Below, one piece after another: positions 52,049 to 60,479 of a stretch of DNA of 64,000 nt. This DNA comes from Isosphaeraceae bacterium (GTDB lineage: Bacteria > Planctomycetota > Planctomycetia > Isosphaerales > Isosphaeraceae), in contig JANXSX010000195.1 of NCBI GenBank assembly GCA_025356475.1, positions 1 to 64,000 on the forward strand, in the 5' to 3' direction. The notes beneath the pieces are model-generated. The model worked only from the letters and a program-made list of their open reading frames with translations. It ran no database searches and had not been told where the DNA came from. The stretch's first letter is position 1; each line of letters starts with the position of its first letter. The position numbers and the translations under genes were made by a program.

Positions 52049-55000
52049 TCAGACTCGGCTTGCCAAGTGCTGTCGCATCGAATCGAGCATTGGTGTGGAC
52101 GGGAAACCGTATGGACGGAACTTCTCGAGTCGATTTTGTTCTTCGCTCGCGAACATCGCCCGATTGGGCCCGAGCTTGCTGGCGACCGGTGAATCGAGAA
52201 AGTGACCAGAATCGTTCTGACTCATCTGAAAGAGCACCCGCATGTCGAACTCTCGCAAACTCTGATGATCGAAAATTCGATTCAGATTATTGAGATTGTC
52301 GCACCAAATGACCAGGTGGACCCCCAGGCTCGGCCCTTCGCGAAGCAGGTAACGGAGTTGATCGTTCGGGCTGAGCGGGTCGTCTGCGCTCCGTGAGAAG
52401 CTGTAGTCCTCTTCACCTTTCCGAAGGTCACGGAATCGGGCGAGATCATAAATGAACATGAAGATTTCGGGCCCGTCGGTGGCATCGGGACCGGCCCTCC
52501 GTACAACTTCTTGACTGGCTTCGGTCAAGATCCGACTCGCGTCCCGACCTCCACCGACCTCGATCTGTTGCGGGTAGGTCAACGTGAGCCGGCGGAACCA
52601 CTCCGCGCGTGGGTGATCTTCCGGAGTGCCGTCGAGCACAAGGAATTTCGCCCCAGCCCGAATCGTCTCGGAATCGGCTGGGGCATATTGAGCAGCCAGG
52701 CTGAGGAATGCGGCGGCGATCACCCCCTCCGCAGACTCTTCGTTCTGGCCGACGATGAGGAGATGGTTCCCCCCTTGGCGACGGAACAGCGCTGCGGTCG
52801 GCTCTTTGATGGCGACAGGATCGCCCAGCCAGGCTGTGGAGGAACGCGGGGAGGATTGCCATGAAGGCTCGTCCAGCAAGCCCTTCAGCTTTGCGTTGCG
52901 ACCAAGCTCCGCAGGAGTGTCCCCTTCGAAGACGATCAACGAGCGCTTCAGCTTGGGAGGTTCGCGCCGTGCCCGTTCCTGGAGTTGGTCCAGGTACACC
53001 TCGCGTCGGTCATCGGGCAGCCAAACAACCTGGAAGAAGTGGTTTCCTTCAGGCATCCCGTTCGCGTCGTTGTAAACGGCTTCACCCGGTCGCGAGAGCA
53101 GCCGGGCCGCGTTATTCTGCTCGTTGAGGATCAAATACGCATCCGACTCGCTGCACTGAAGCGCAATGCGAATCGCCATCTGTCCGAGCGTGGCACGGGC
53201 CAACGTGAAGGCCCCGCCCAATGTCTGTGAGCCGAGTGTCACATGGACGCCGAATGCCCGACCTTGGCGAACTAGTCGGTCGAGGAGAGTGGCAGCCTCC
53301 TGCGCCAGTTTGTCTTCTTCAACGAAGAACTCCTGAAACTCATCAACGATCAGAAGGACGCGGGGAAGGGGCGGCGATCCAGCAACATTCCGATATCCGT
53401 TCAAGTCTTGAACGCCTGCATCTCTGAACAAGTCGCCACGTGTGCGCATCTCTGTATCAAGTCGCTGAAGTACGCTAATGCCGAACTCGCGTTCACTCTC
53501 GATAGCGATCACTGACGCGTGCGGAAGGTCATGGGTGGCGTAGACCTTGAACTCGACCCCCTTCTTGAAGTCGATCAAGTAGAGATCAACTTCGTCTGGG
53601 CTGTAGGTCAGCGCCAAGTTGGCGATCATCGCGTGCAATAATGTCGATTTGCCTGATCCAGTCCGACCAGCGATCAACACGTGTTGGGATGTTCCTTGAC
53701 CGAGCGCGAGATGTTGACGCTTATTGGGGCCACTCTTACCGAGAGCGATATCGATGCCCGCACGGCTATCCCCGGCCCACCAGGCTTCGGGAGCGGGGGC
53801 GATGAACTCGAAGGGGACGACCACTCTTCGGACGTCACGCGCGGCCTTGGCACTCTTCTGGATCAGCCGGGTGGCGACGTCCGCAGGGGGCATCGCATCG
53901 AGCCTGACAGGGAAGCGCCCGAAGTCCGGATCATTCCAGACGAGTCGATCGTCCTGCCAGGTCAAGGTCTCCGCATGACTTATCAAGTCAGCATACGTGA
54001 TCCCTTCCGGGAGCGGACGGTCCTGGTCGACGGCAACCATCGTCAGCACACCGCAAGGAACCCCTCGGGTGACAATTCCCGCCAAACGAGCGGCCGACTT
54101 CTCATCGAAGCCCGCAGGGAAGTCGGCGATGACCACCACTCGGTAAGATTCGGCGACTTCACCGGCGGCTGTGTTGTACTCTTCGATCGTTGCATAGTTG
54201 TTTCTGAGGTACTTCTGAGCAACTTTCTCCATATGAGCACTCAGCTCTGCCAAACGCTCTTCGATTTGGCGAGGCTCGGTCCAGACCTGGCCGTTCACAA
54301 GAGCGTCGTCGAAATCGGCCAGGTGCATGAACGCGCCGAAGTTGCGACCGATGCCAATGGGGTCGATGAGGGTAAATCGAACCGAACCTGGCGGCAAACT
54401 CGTCAGGAGTCGGAGCATCCCCGCCTGCAAGGCTTCGATCGATTTCGTCCGACCCGCCGCAGGTGCCGAGACCACCAGATTGGCCCGTGCGGGAAACGCG
54501 CGAATGGCCAAGAAGGGTAACGGTTCGGAAAGACTCTCCATCAGACTGACGTCAGGCGAGACTCCGTTCTGAAGCTGATTTAGATCGATGGGTATTTGAC
54601 CCATCGGCAAAACCCGAGGGACGGAACTCGCATGCGAAGAACTGGTGGGGTCGGACTGATCCCACGACGGATTCGACTCCGCAACCTCGTGAGTCACAAC
54701 TTTGAGTTCGTCGGTCACGTGGCGCATCGCCTCACGCCATCGATTCGCCATCAACTCATGTGAAGTTGCATGCCGAGAATGGATCTTTTCCTTAACCTCT
54801 TGATATTTCTCTTCGAGCCGACGAGTGGCGGTCTCAGACTGTTCGTGGAGTTCCTTGAGCCTACGATCGTGAGTGTCGATGGCTTCGCGAAGATCGACTT
54901 GTTGCTTGGTCCGTAGCTCGACCATTCTCGTCGCGTAGGTCTCGTTGATCTCACGGAGTCGTTCATCACGTACCGATTCGGCAGTGGCAAGTGCCTTTGT

Positions 55001-55993
55001 ATGCTTTGTCTTTGCGAAGAGAAGGCCCTCATCTCGCTGAGTCGCGAGTCGATTGCGTTCGGTGGTGTTCTTCTCTTGGGCTAAGGCCATGCAGTGCGTG
55101 CCCAGAGCATGGGCATCGACCACCTGTTGCTGAAGCGGGTAGTAGTGGACACTCACCTGAGTTTTTGAAAGGTTGCGTAGCTGAGTACGAATGAGGTATC
55201 CAAAAATGAGCGCACCAACAAGTGCGAGCGCTGTGCCAATCAAAAACTCTTGGAGCCAGATCATTGGACCGAGTAGGAGTGCAAATATGAAAATAAATGG
55301 CCAGAAAGCAGGCCCTTTCATTGTTTTGGGGATCACCAACCCTTCAACGAGTTTGAGTGGTCGCTCGACTTTTTCTAAACGGTCAAACAAGCCTTCCACG
55401 GGGTCGTCGAACCGATACGTCTCGCGCGTCGGCTTGTCGGGTGGAGGCTTGAGACCAAACTTTTCGTATGCTTCAAAAAGAGCGGCGAGTCGACTTTCAT
55501 ACGCTTGTGTGATCCGTCCTGCATCGTCAATGGGCTTTCGCGCTTTGGCGAAGGTCATGGCGGCTGCGTTCTCACCGGCATCATTTTGGCTGGTGACGTT
55601 CGACTTGTCGCGCTGATAGTCTTGACGAGATCTTTCCTTGCTCGCGTCAAAATCCGCAGCGATTTTACGACTTGATCGCGCGAAAACCGACTTGGTCGAC
55701 TCTTCACCCATCAGTGCCGATTGGACGATCGCTCGACGTCGATTTCCGTCCGCCTTTCGGGCGTCTTCCTCCAGAGTGAGCGACCTCTGTTTCAGTGCGT
55801 CGCCCGCCCGTTCGGCTTCGGTATCTGCGGTCGAGTCACTGGTCGAACGCGTTGTCTCGATCGTCGATTCAGAGCGTGCCCGTTCCGCTATTGCGACCAG
55901 GAGTGTTCGCAACGTCTGGCGTTGGCGCTCGACCAAGCTGCTCGGGTTGGAGTCGGTGGTGGGTTCATTCTGCATGACCGGGGCGTTGCTCAC
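52049..55993 (-). CDS. Membrane FtsK/SpoIIIE-family ATPase, EccC/EssC-like architecture
   Basis: The protein has 1314 residues from GTG 55993. Order: a charged helical region (1-220); two membrane segments (~230-268, FIFIFALLLGPMIWLQEFLIG); a coiled coil (~290-435); a degenerate ATPase-like domain (~490-690, SAPAAGRTKS in place of Walker A); an intact FtsK/SpoIIIE domain with Walker A GRTGSGKST (~776) and Walker B LLIVDEF (~880); and a second degenerate ATPase-like domain (~1060-1300). One active motor between inactive P-loop domains is the layout of T7SS coupling ATPases; true FtsK has one motor plus a gamma domain, which is not seen. GTGA overlap couples it to the 79-residue protein gene. 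It lacks an FHA domain. Function as a secretion motor is inferred. Confidence 0.85.
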   Translation of the reverse strand: MSNAPVMQNEPTTDSNPSSLVERQRQTLRTLLVAIAERARSESTIETTRSTSDSTADTEAERAGDALKQRSLTLEEDARKADGNRRRAIVQSALMGEESTKSVFARSSRKIAADFDASKERSRQDYQRDKSNVTSQNDAGENAAAMTFAKARKPIDDAGRITQAYESRLAALFEAYEKFGLKPPPDKPTRETYRFDDPVEGLFDRLEKVERPLKLVEGLVIPKTMKGPAFWPFIFIFALLLGPMIWLQEFLIGTALALVGALIFGYLIRTQLRNLSKTQVSVHYYPLQQQVVDAHALGTHCMALAQEKNTTERNRLATQRDEGLLFAKTKHTKALATAESVRDERLREINETYATRMVELRTKQQVDLREAIDTHDRRLKELHEQSETATRRLEEKYQEVKEKIHSRHATSHELMANRWREAMRHVTDELKVVTHEVAESNPSWDQSDPTSSSHASSVPRVLPMGQIPIDLNQLQNGVSPDVSLMESLSEPLPFLAIRAFPARANLVVSAPAAGRTKSIEALQAGMLRLLTSLPPGSVRFTLIDPIGIGRNFGAFMHLADFDDALVNGQVWTEPRQIEERLAELSAHMEKVAQKYLRNNYATIEEYNTAAGEVAESYRVVVIADFPAGFDEKSAARLAGIVTRGVPCGVLTMVAVDQDRPLPEGITYADLISHAETLTWQDDRLVWNDPDFGRFPVRLDAMPPADVATRLIQKSAKAARDVRRVVVPFEFIAPAPEAWWAGDSRAGIDIALGKSGPNKRQHLALGQGTSQHVLIAGRTGSGKSTLLHAMIANLALTYSPDEVDLYLIDFKKGVEFKVYATHDLPHASVIAIESEREFGISVLQRLDTEMRTRGDLFRDAGVQDLNGYRNVAGSPPLPRVLLIVDEFQEFFVEEDKLAQEAATLLDRLVRQGRAFGVHVTLGSQTLGGAFTLARATLGQMAIRIALQCSESDAYLILNEQNNAARLLSRPGEAVYNDANGMPEGNHFFQVVWLPDDRREVYLDQLQERARREPPKLKRSLIVFEGDTPAELGRNAKLKGLLDEPSWQSSPRSSTAWLGDPVAIKEPTAALFRRQGGNHLLIVGQNEESAEGVIAAAFLSLAAQYAPADSETIRAGAKFLVLDGTPEDHPRAEWFRRLTLTYPQQIEVGGGRDASRILTEASQEVVRRAGPDATDGPEIFMFIYDLARFRDLRKGEEDYSFSRSADDPLSPNDQLRYLLREGPSLGVHLVIWCDNLNNLNRIFDHQSLREFDMRVLFQMSQNDSGHFLDSPVASKLGPNRAMFASEEQNRLEKFRPYGFPSTPMLDSMRQHLASRV

Positions 55994-56229
55994 AGGTGCT
56001 CGCTCCGATCGGAACAATCTTGGCGGATGCGATCGAGAACATCGGCAAGCTTTTGCATGCCGATCAGAGCGGCATCGACGGCTGGTTCAATTGGGAACAG
56101 GTAGCGCTGTTCAAACCGCTGGCGGGCAACGTCGTTCCACGTCGGCTCGGTCAAATTCCACTCATCGCGGAGTGTTCGGACTGCACTCTTGAGCCGACTT
56201 GCACCGGCCATGACCTTCGCATTCGCCAT
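55990..56229 (-). CDS. Small helical WXG100-like protein
   Basis: 79 residues. A first helix (about 8-24, ASRLKSAVRTLRDEW), a short turn with TEPTWND (W31), then a long second helix (F39, Y43 ... DVLDRIRQDC). The Trp at the turn, the hydrophobic spacing (WNDxAxxxFxxxY) and the two-helix layout recall WXG100/ESAT-6 proteins, although Gly is replaced by Asp and the length is short. The stop overlaps the start of the FtsK/SpoIIIE gene (GTGA at 55990-55993). The identification as a T7SS-type substrate or chaperone is tentative. Confidence 0.6.
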   Translation of the reverse strand: MANAKVMAGASRLKSAVRTLRDEWNLTEPTWNDVARQRFEQRYLFPIEPAVDAALIGMQKLADVLDRIRQDCSDRSEHL

Positions 56230-56250
56230 ACAAACACACCTTCGAGAAGT

Positions 56251-56856
56251 TCAGTCGGGGTCCGGGGGTTCCGGAGACGATTCAGGCTCGTCCTCAGCCG
56301 GGGAGTTCGCAGGGGTCTCAGTCTCAAAGTCTTGGATCACTTGCACCATCCTCTCGGAAGGTGTCAGCGATGGGATTGCAATATTCAAATATCCTTCGAG
56401 GGCATCGACCAACCTGTTGAGGAGCATCATAGCTCGTTCGACATCGGCTGCGGCCAGGTTGCTGATCCGGCGTGTTGAGGCCCGATACTCAAGAGCGGCC
56501 TGCTGAAGCTTCGGCTCCCACTTCTTAACTAAGATAACACGAAGTTCGGCGTCATGAAGACTTGCCTCAGCCTTCCGAAGGATCTCTTTTTGCTCACTCA
56601 TCGCTGGTGAGCCATCGGCGGTCTTCGCGATTTTCCGGCGAAAGACTTCCGCGCGGGCTGACGCGACAGCCTCGCGACGTTTCTTAATCTGGAGCTGCCA
56701 AAATTCGCGACGATCGTGTTGCAGCCATTGAACCGTGCGGCGAACCTCGGCATCGACAGTCCCGAGCGAAGCAAGTGCCTCTTCCGAAAAGATCCCGAGA
56801 GCGATCCGAAATATCTTCAGGGACTCGATGGAGCGGACATCGGCCTGGGTGCTCAT
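56251..56856 (-). CDS. Helical coiled-coil protein, first gene of the secretion-like operon
   Basis: 201 residues, almost all helical: two long amphipathic helices (VRRTVQWLQHDRREFWQLQIKKRREAVASARAEVFRRK and KILRKAEASLHDAELRVILVKKW) give a long hairpin, followed by an acidic/proline-rich tail. Size and hairpin form resemble PE/PPE or LXG N-terminal domains, but no signature is found. It stands 21 bases upstream of the 79-residue protein gene and so belongs to the same operon. Function unknown. Confidence 0.75.
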   Translation of the reverse strand: MSTQADVRSIESLKIFRIALGIFSEEALASLGTVDAEVRRTVQWLQHDRREFWQLQIKKRREAVASARAEVFRRKIAKTADGSPAMSEQKEILRKAEASLHDAELRVILVKKWEPKLQQAALEYRASTRRISNLAAADVERAMMLLNRLVDALEGYLNIAIPSLTPSERMVQVIQDFETETPANSPAEDEPESSPEPPDPD

Positions 56857-57087
56857 GGGTCAGATCCGAAGTCGCAAGTCGCTCGTTGGAGTAGGGAATT
56901 CACAACCGCCCAAGGTTCGCGACATCTGAATTCTCACTTCTCTGAGCGTAGCAGTGCCCTACTGGGCTGTAAAGTGGCAAGCCGGATCCCACTGGCGATC
57001 AAGCCCGCGCCCCAGTTGACTTTACGAGTGTGCGCCTTCAACCTGTGTCTGCGTGCGAACGTCTCTCCCACCTTGGCAGGAATCGAC

Positions 57088-57999
57088 ATGATGAACCCGA
57101 TTTTCCGAAGACGAATGATCTTGAGTCTCGCGGCCCTGCTCCCCTTGCTCGCCATCCCGAACGTCGAAGCGGCGGAAAAGCTCCGCCTCTTGATGATTGA
57201 TGGTCAGAATAATCACGACTGGCAAATGATGTCACCGGCCATGAAGACGTCGCTTGAAGGCACAGGTCGGTTCACGGTCGATGTCGCAACGACCCCCGGG
57301 AAGAATGCATCCAAAGACGCTTGGACTCGCTTCCAGCCCGACTTCACGAAGTATGACGTGGTTCTCTCGAACTACAACGGCGAACTCTGGCCCAAGTCGG
57401 TCCAGGATTCGCTGGTCGCCTATGTTGCCGGGGGAGGCGGGCTCGTGGTTGTTCACGCAGCCAATAATGCGTTCGAAGCCTGGCCGGAGTGGAACGACAT
57501 GATCGGCCTCGGCTGGCGGAACAACACCTTCGGCGAGCGTCTCACCACCGATGACGCGGGCAAGGTCGTCCGAACTGCCAAGGGTGAAGGGCCAAGCTCC
57601 GGGCACGGTCCCCAACACGAATACAAGCTGACGATCCGCGATGCCGACCACCCCGTGACCAAAGGCATGCCCATGACCTGGCAACACAGCAAGGACGAAC
57701 TCTACCATGGCCAACGCGGTCCTGCCAAAAACATGCACATTCTTGCGACTGCGTACTCTTCCAAGGATCAAGGAGGAACCGGCACCAATGAGCCGATCCT
57801 CTGGGTGATCCCTTACGGGAAAGGACGCGTTTTCACCACAGTCCTTGGCCACGTGAATGGCGGAGAGACCGTGGCGATCCGCTGCATCGGCTTCCAGACG
57901 GTCGTCGCTCGGGGCAGCGAATGGGCAGCGACCGGCAAGGTGACGTTGCCGATCCCCAAGTACTTCCCCACAGACGCGGTCAGTGTCTCTACGAAATGA
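57088..57999 (+). CDS. Exported ThuA-domain protein
   Basis: 303 residues. Signal peptide (FRRRMILSLAALLPLLAIPNVEA), then the ThuA (trehalose-utilisation, glutamine amidotransferase-like) fold: LRLLMIDGQNNHDW, YDVVLSNYNGELWP, VAYVAGGGGLVVVHAANNAF, HPVTKGMP and GKGRVFTTVLGH. The Cys of class I amidotransferases is absent. Family members are abundant in planctomycetes and appear in sugar-catabolic loci. AGGA is 6 bases before ATG 57088. A longer upstream frame from 56716 overlaps the minus-strand coiled-coil gene and is not used. Confidence 0.9.
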   Translation: MMNPIFRRRMILSLAALLPLLAIPNVEAAEKLRLLMIDGQNNHDWQMMSPAMKTSLEGTGRFTVDVATTPGKNASKDAWTRFQPDFTKYDVVLSNYNGELWPKSVQDSLVAYVAGGGGLVVVHAANNAFEAWPEWNDMIGLGWRNNTFGERLTTDDAGKVVRTAKGEGPSSGHGPQHEYKLTIRDADHPVTKGMPMTWQHSKDELYHGQRGPAKNMHILATAYSSKDQGGTGTNEPILWVIPYGKGRVFTTVLGHVNGGETVAIRCIGFQTVVARGSEWAATGKVTLPIPKYFPTDAVSVSTK

Positions 58000-58017
58000 T
58001 TCGCAGCCTTCGCATGC

Positions 58018-59286
58018 TCAGTGGGCAGCGCTCTTGAAATGCTTGTCGGCGAAGGTCCACCAGACCTTCCAATCGTCAAGCGTCATCGAGTGCTTCCCCG
58101 GTCGGATGTGGTAGCCGAGCTTGCCGTCGGACAGAGTGCCGACGGCAGGCATCGTTTTGGAATCGAGACCACCAGCCCCAAGGAACCGATAGACGGCGTC
58201 GGCGGCAACGAGTGCCTCAAATTGTCCGGCGGGGTTAGCCCAAGTATCTTCGACCCCGTTCGTCAGGAGAAGCGGTCGAGGAGCAACCAGCGCGAATAAG
58301 CCGTTCTGATCAAATGGTAACTTCTCAGGGGTGTCGTTGAAGGCCTTAAACTCGTCGCAGAACCAGTGAGGGAAGCGGTCGTTGATTTGCTTGACCGACT
58401 CGCCAACCTTGCCTCGACTCGGGGCGGTCCCGCCGCAACCTGCCTGGTGGGAAGTCACGATCGCGATCCGATCGTCCAAGGCACCCGCCAGGATCGAGGC
58501 CTTCCCCAGCCGAGAATGGCCGACAACTGCGATCCGACCAGCGTCAATCCTCGGGTCGGTGACCAAGTAATCGATGGCCTTCTCGATCCCCCAAGCCCAG
58601 GCCGAGACAACAGACCAGTCGCTTGCCCCGCGTTTCGTCTTGGATTCGAGAGCGAAGATGCCATCAGCCAGACCCGGATGGTCAGGTGCAACATCACCAC
58701 AATAGAAGGTCGCAACGGCGAATCCTCGGTCGATATTGGCCTCGATCGACCAGGTATCACGCTGGAAGCCGCGACCAGCTTCCGTCGCCTTATTGTCTTG
58801 CGATTTCGCCGCCTTGTCCGGCACCCAGGCGGTCGGCAGCGGGATGACTGGGTGATCGAGAACCGCATGATTCCCATAAAAATTTGCACCAAGGAAGATG
58901 GGAACCTTGCCTTGGATTTTATTGGGTATCACCACGAGCAGATGGATCGTCGGGGAGCCCGGCCGGTCGAAACTGATCGCAACATCCCGAAGTGTCGCTT
59001 TCCCTTGCAGGGCCTTATCATCCTGATACGCGACCTTGGCCACGATCGACCCGACCAGCTCGGGTCGTTCCCCATACATATAATGAGCGAACAGGGCTTT
59101 GAGTTCAGGACGACGCTTGGCGGACCAATCCTCCTTGGTGGAGACCTTTCGGCCGTCGAGCATCGTCAGGGGATCGGGCAAACCAGCTTGCGACGGGAGC
59201 TTGTCGATCGGTGGAAATTCCGCCTGGGCAGATCCAACCAACACTGCAAACGCACAAAGCAGAGACTTGGGGGCGACACGACTCAT
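58018..59286 (-). CDS. CE15-like (glucuronoyl esterase-type) carbohydrate esterase
   Basis: 422 residues; signal peptide (SLLCAFAVLVGSAQA). The nucleophile elbow is GHSRLGK (~252), where family members read G(C/H)SRxGK, followed by DDRIAIVTSHQAGCGG, and the late His in HIRPGKHSM. Glucuronoyl esterases split ester bonds between lignin or other alcohols and 4-O-methyl-glucuronate of xylan. The order and motifs match the bacterial branch of CE15. Convergent with the ThuA gene. Substrate inferred from family only. Confidence 0.85.
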   Translation of the reverse strand: MSRVAPKSLLCAFAVLVGSAQAEFPPIDKLPSQAGLPDPLTMLDGRKVSTKEDWSAKRRPELKALFAHYMYGERPELVGSIVAKVAYQDDKALQGKATLRDVAISFDRPGSPTIHLLVVIPNKIQGKVPIFLGANFYGNHAVLDHPVIPLPTAWVPDKAAKSQDNKATEAGRGFQRDTWSIEANIDRGFAVATFYCGDVAPDHPGLADGIFALESKTKRGASDWSVVSAWAWGIEKAIDYLVTDPRIDAGRIAVVGHSRLGKASILAGALDDRIAIVTSHQAGCGGTAPSRGKVGESVKQINDRFPHWFCDEFKAFNDTPEKLPFDQNGLFALVAPRPLLLTNGVEDTWANPAGQFEALVAADAVYRFLGAGGLDSKTMPAVGTLSDGKLGYHIRPGKHSMTLDDWKVWWTFADKHFKSAAH

Positions 59287-59469
59287 CGCAGAGGATCTCC
59301 AGAATGTGAGAGCGAAGGAGAGACCTCATTCATAGCCGGTTCGCCCACCGGTTCCTAGTCGGCAACCGAATGGAAGTGGCAAGTTCTCGACGTTCAAGCC
59401 TGCGATGGTTACCCTGATCAAGTCGTGTGAGGTTCAAACAGTCTCCCGCCAAGAGAGTGAGGCATCGAG

Positions 59470-60270
59470 ATGTCGACCTGGTCGAAGTCGCAGCGTGTTC
59501 GTCTGATTGGTCTCCTTTGGTTGGGAATTGCCTTGGTTGGCAGCGGGGCGGACACTCCTGGCGATGAGAAATGGATCCAACTTTTCAACGGTAAGGACCT
59601 GACCGGCTGGACCCCCAAGATTACCGGCTACCCCCTGGGCGAGAACTTCGCCGACACCTTCACCGTTGCGGACGGTGTGATCAAGGTTCGTTACGATAAA
59701 TATCCCACGTTCGAGAAGCAGTTCGGCCACTTGTTCTACAAGGATAAGTTCTCGAACTATCGCGTCCGGGTCGAGTATCGGTTTGTTGGTGATCAGGCCA
59801 AAGGGGGTCCGTCGTGGGCGACCCGCAACAGCGGGATCATGATCCATTGCCAGCCGCCGGAAACCATGAGGAAGGATCAAGAGTTCCCCGTCTCGATCGA
59901 GGTCCAGTTCCTGGGCGGGGATGGCAAGAACGCACGATCCACCGGCAATCTCTGTTCTCCGGGGACCCACGTAGTGATGGACAAGAAGTTGCTGACTCGC
60001 CACTGCACCAACTCCTCGTCCGAGACCTTCGCCGGTGATCAGTGGGTGACCGTCGAGGCCGAAGTCCACGGTGATAAGACCATCATCCACAAGGTCAACG
60101 GCAAGCCTGTCATCGAATACGAACAGGCCCAGTACGACCCCGGCGACAAAGACGCCCAGCCGTTCATCAAAGATGGTGCCGTGTTGATCAAAGAGGGCTA
60201 CATCGCCCTTCAAGCTGAGAGCCACCCCATCGAATTCCGCAAAGTTGAGATCCTCCAGCTCAAGGATTGA
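59470..60270 (+). CDS. 3-keto-disaccharide hydrolase domain protein (DUF1080)
   Basis: 266 residues with a signal-like hydrophobic segment (IGLLWLGIALVGSGA). WIQLFNGKDLTGWTPK is the family's opening motif; NYRVRVEYRF, ATRNSGIMIHCQ, SIEVQFLGG and GYIALQAESHPIEFRKVEI give the jelly-roll/concanavalin-like fold. DUF1080 proteins are very common in planctomycetes; some hydrolyse 3-ketoglycosides. GAGG is 9 bases upstream. Its neighbours (ThuA, CE15-like, amidase) are all exported or sugar-linked. Confidence 0.93.
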   Translation: MSTWSKSQRVRLIGLLWLGIALVGSGADTPGDEKWIQLFNGKDLTGWTPKITGYPLGENFADTFTVADGVIKVRYDKYPTFEKQFGHLFYKDKFSNYRVRVEYRFVGDQAKGGPSWATRNSGIMIHCQPPETMRKDQEFPVSIEVQFLGGDGKNARSTGNLCSPGTHVVMDKKLLTRHCTNSSSETFAGDQWVTVEAEVHGDKTIIHKVNGKPVIEYEQAQYDPGDKDAQPFIKDGAVLIKEGYIALQAESHPIEFRKVEILQLKD

Positions 60271-60479
60271 TCGGTCGCCAAAGACTGCGACGGACATCCA
60301 TTTCGCAGAGCCAACGGGAACATGCGTTCGGTGGACCAGCCGAGCGTCTGTTCCTGTTGTCCGCCCACCCCTTGGACCCTGGGGCCAGCGTCGCAAGCCT
60401 GTTGAGTGATTGCGCAAGATAGGCGATGATTGGACCTCATGATGATCGTCCGCCCTGCCCTTGCAATCGACGAGCGACC

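Noticed and set aside
52049-55993. Chromosome-partition FtsK
   Set aside because: The protein has extra ATPase-like domains and coiled coils and no visible C-terminal gamma (winged helix) domain, and it sits in an operon with two small helical proteins.
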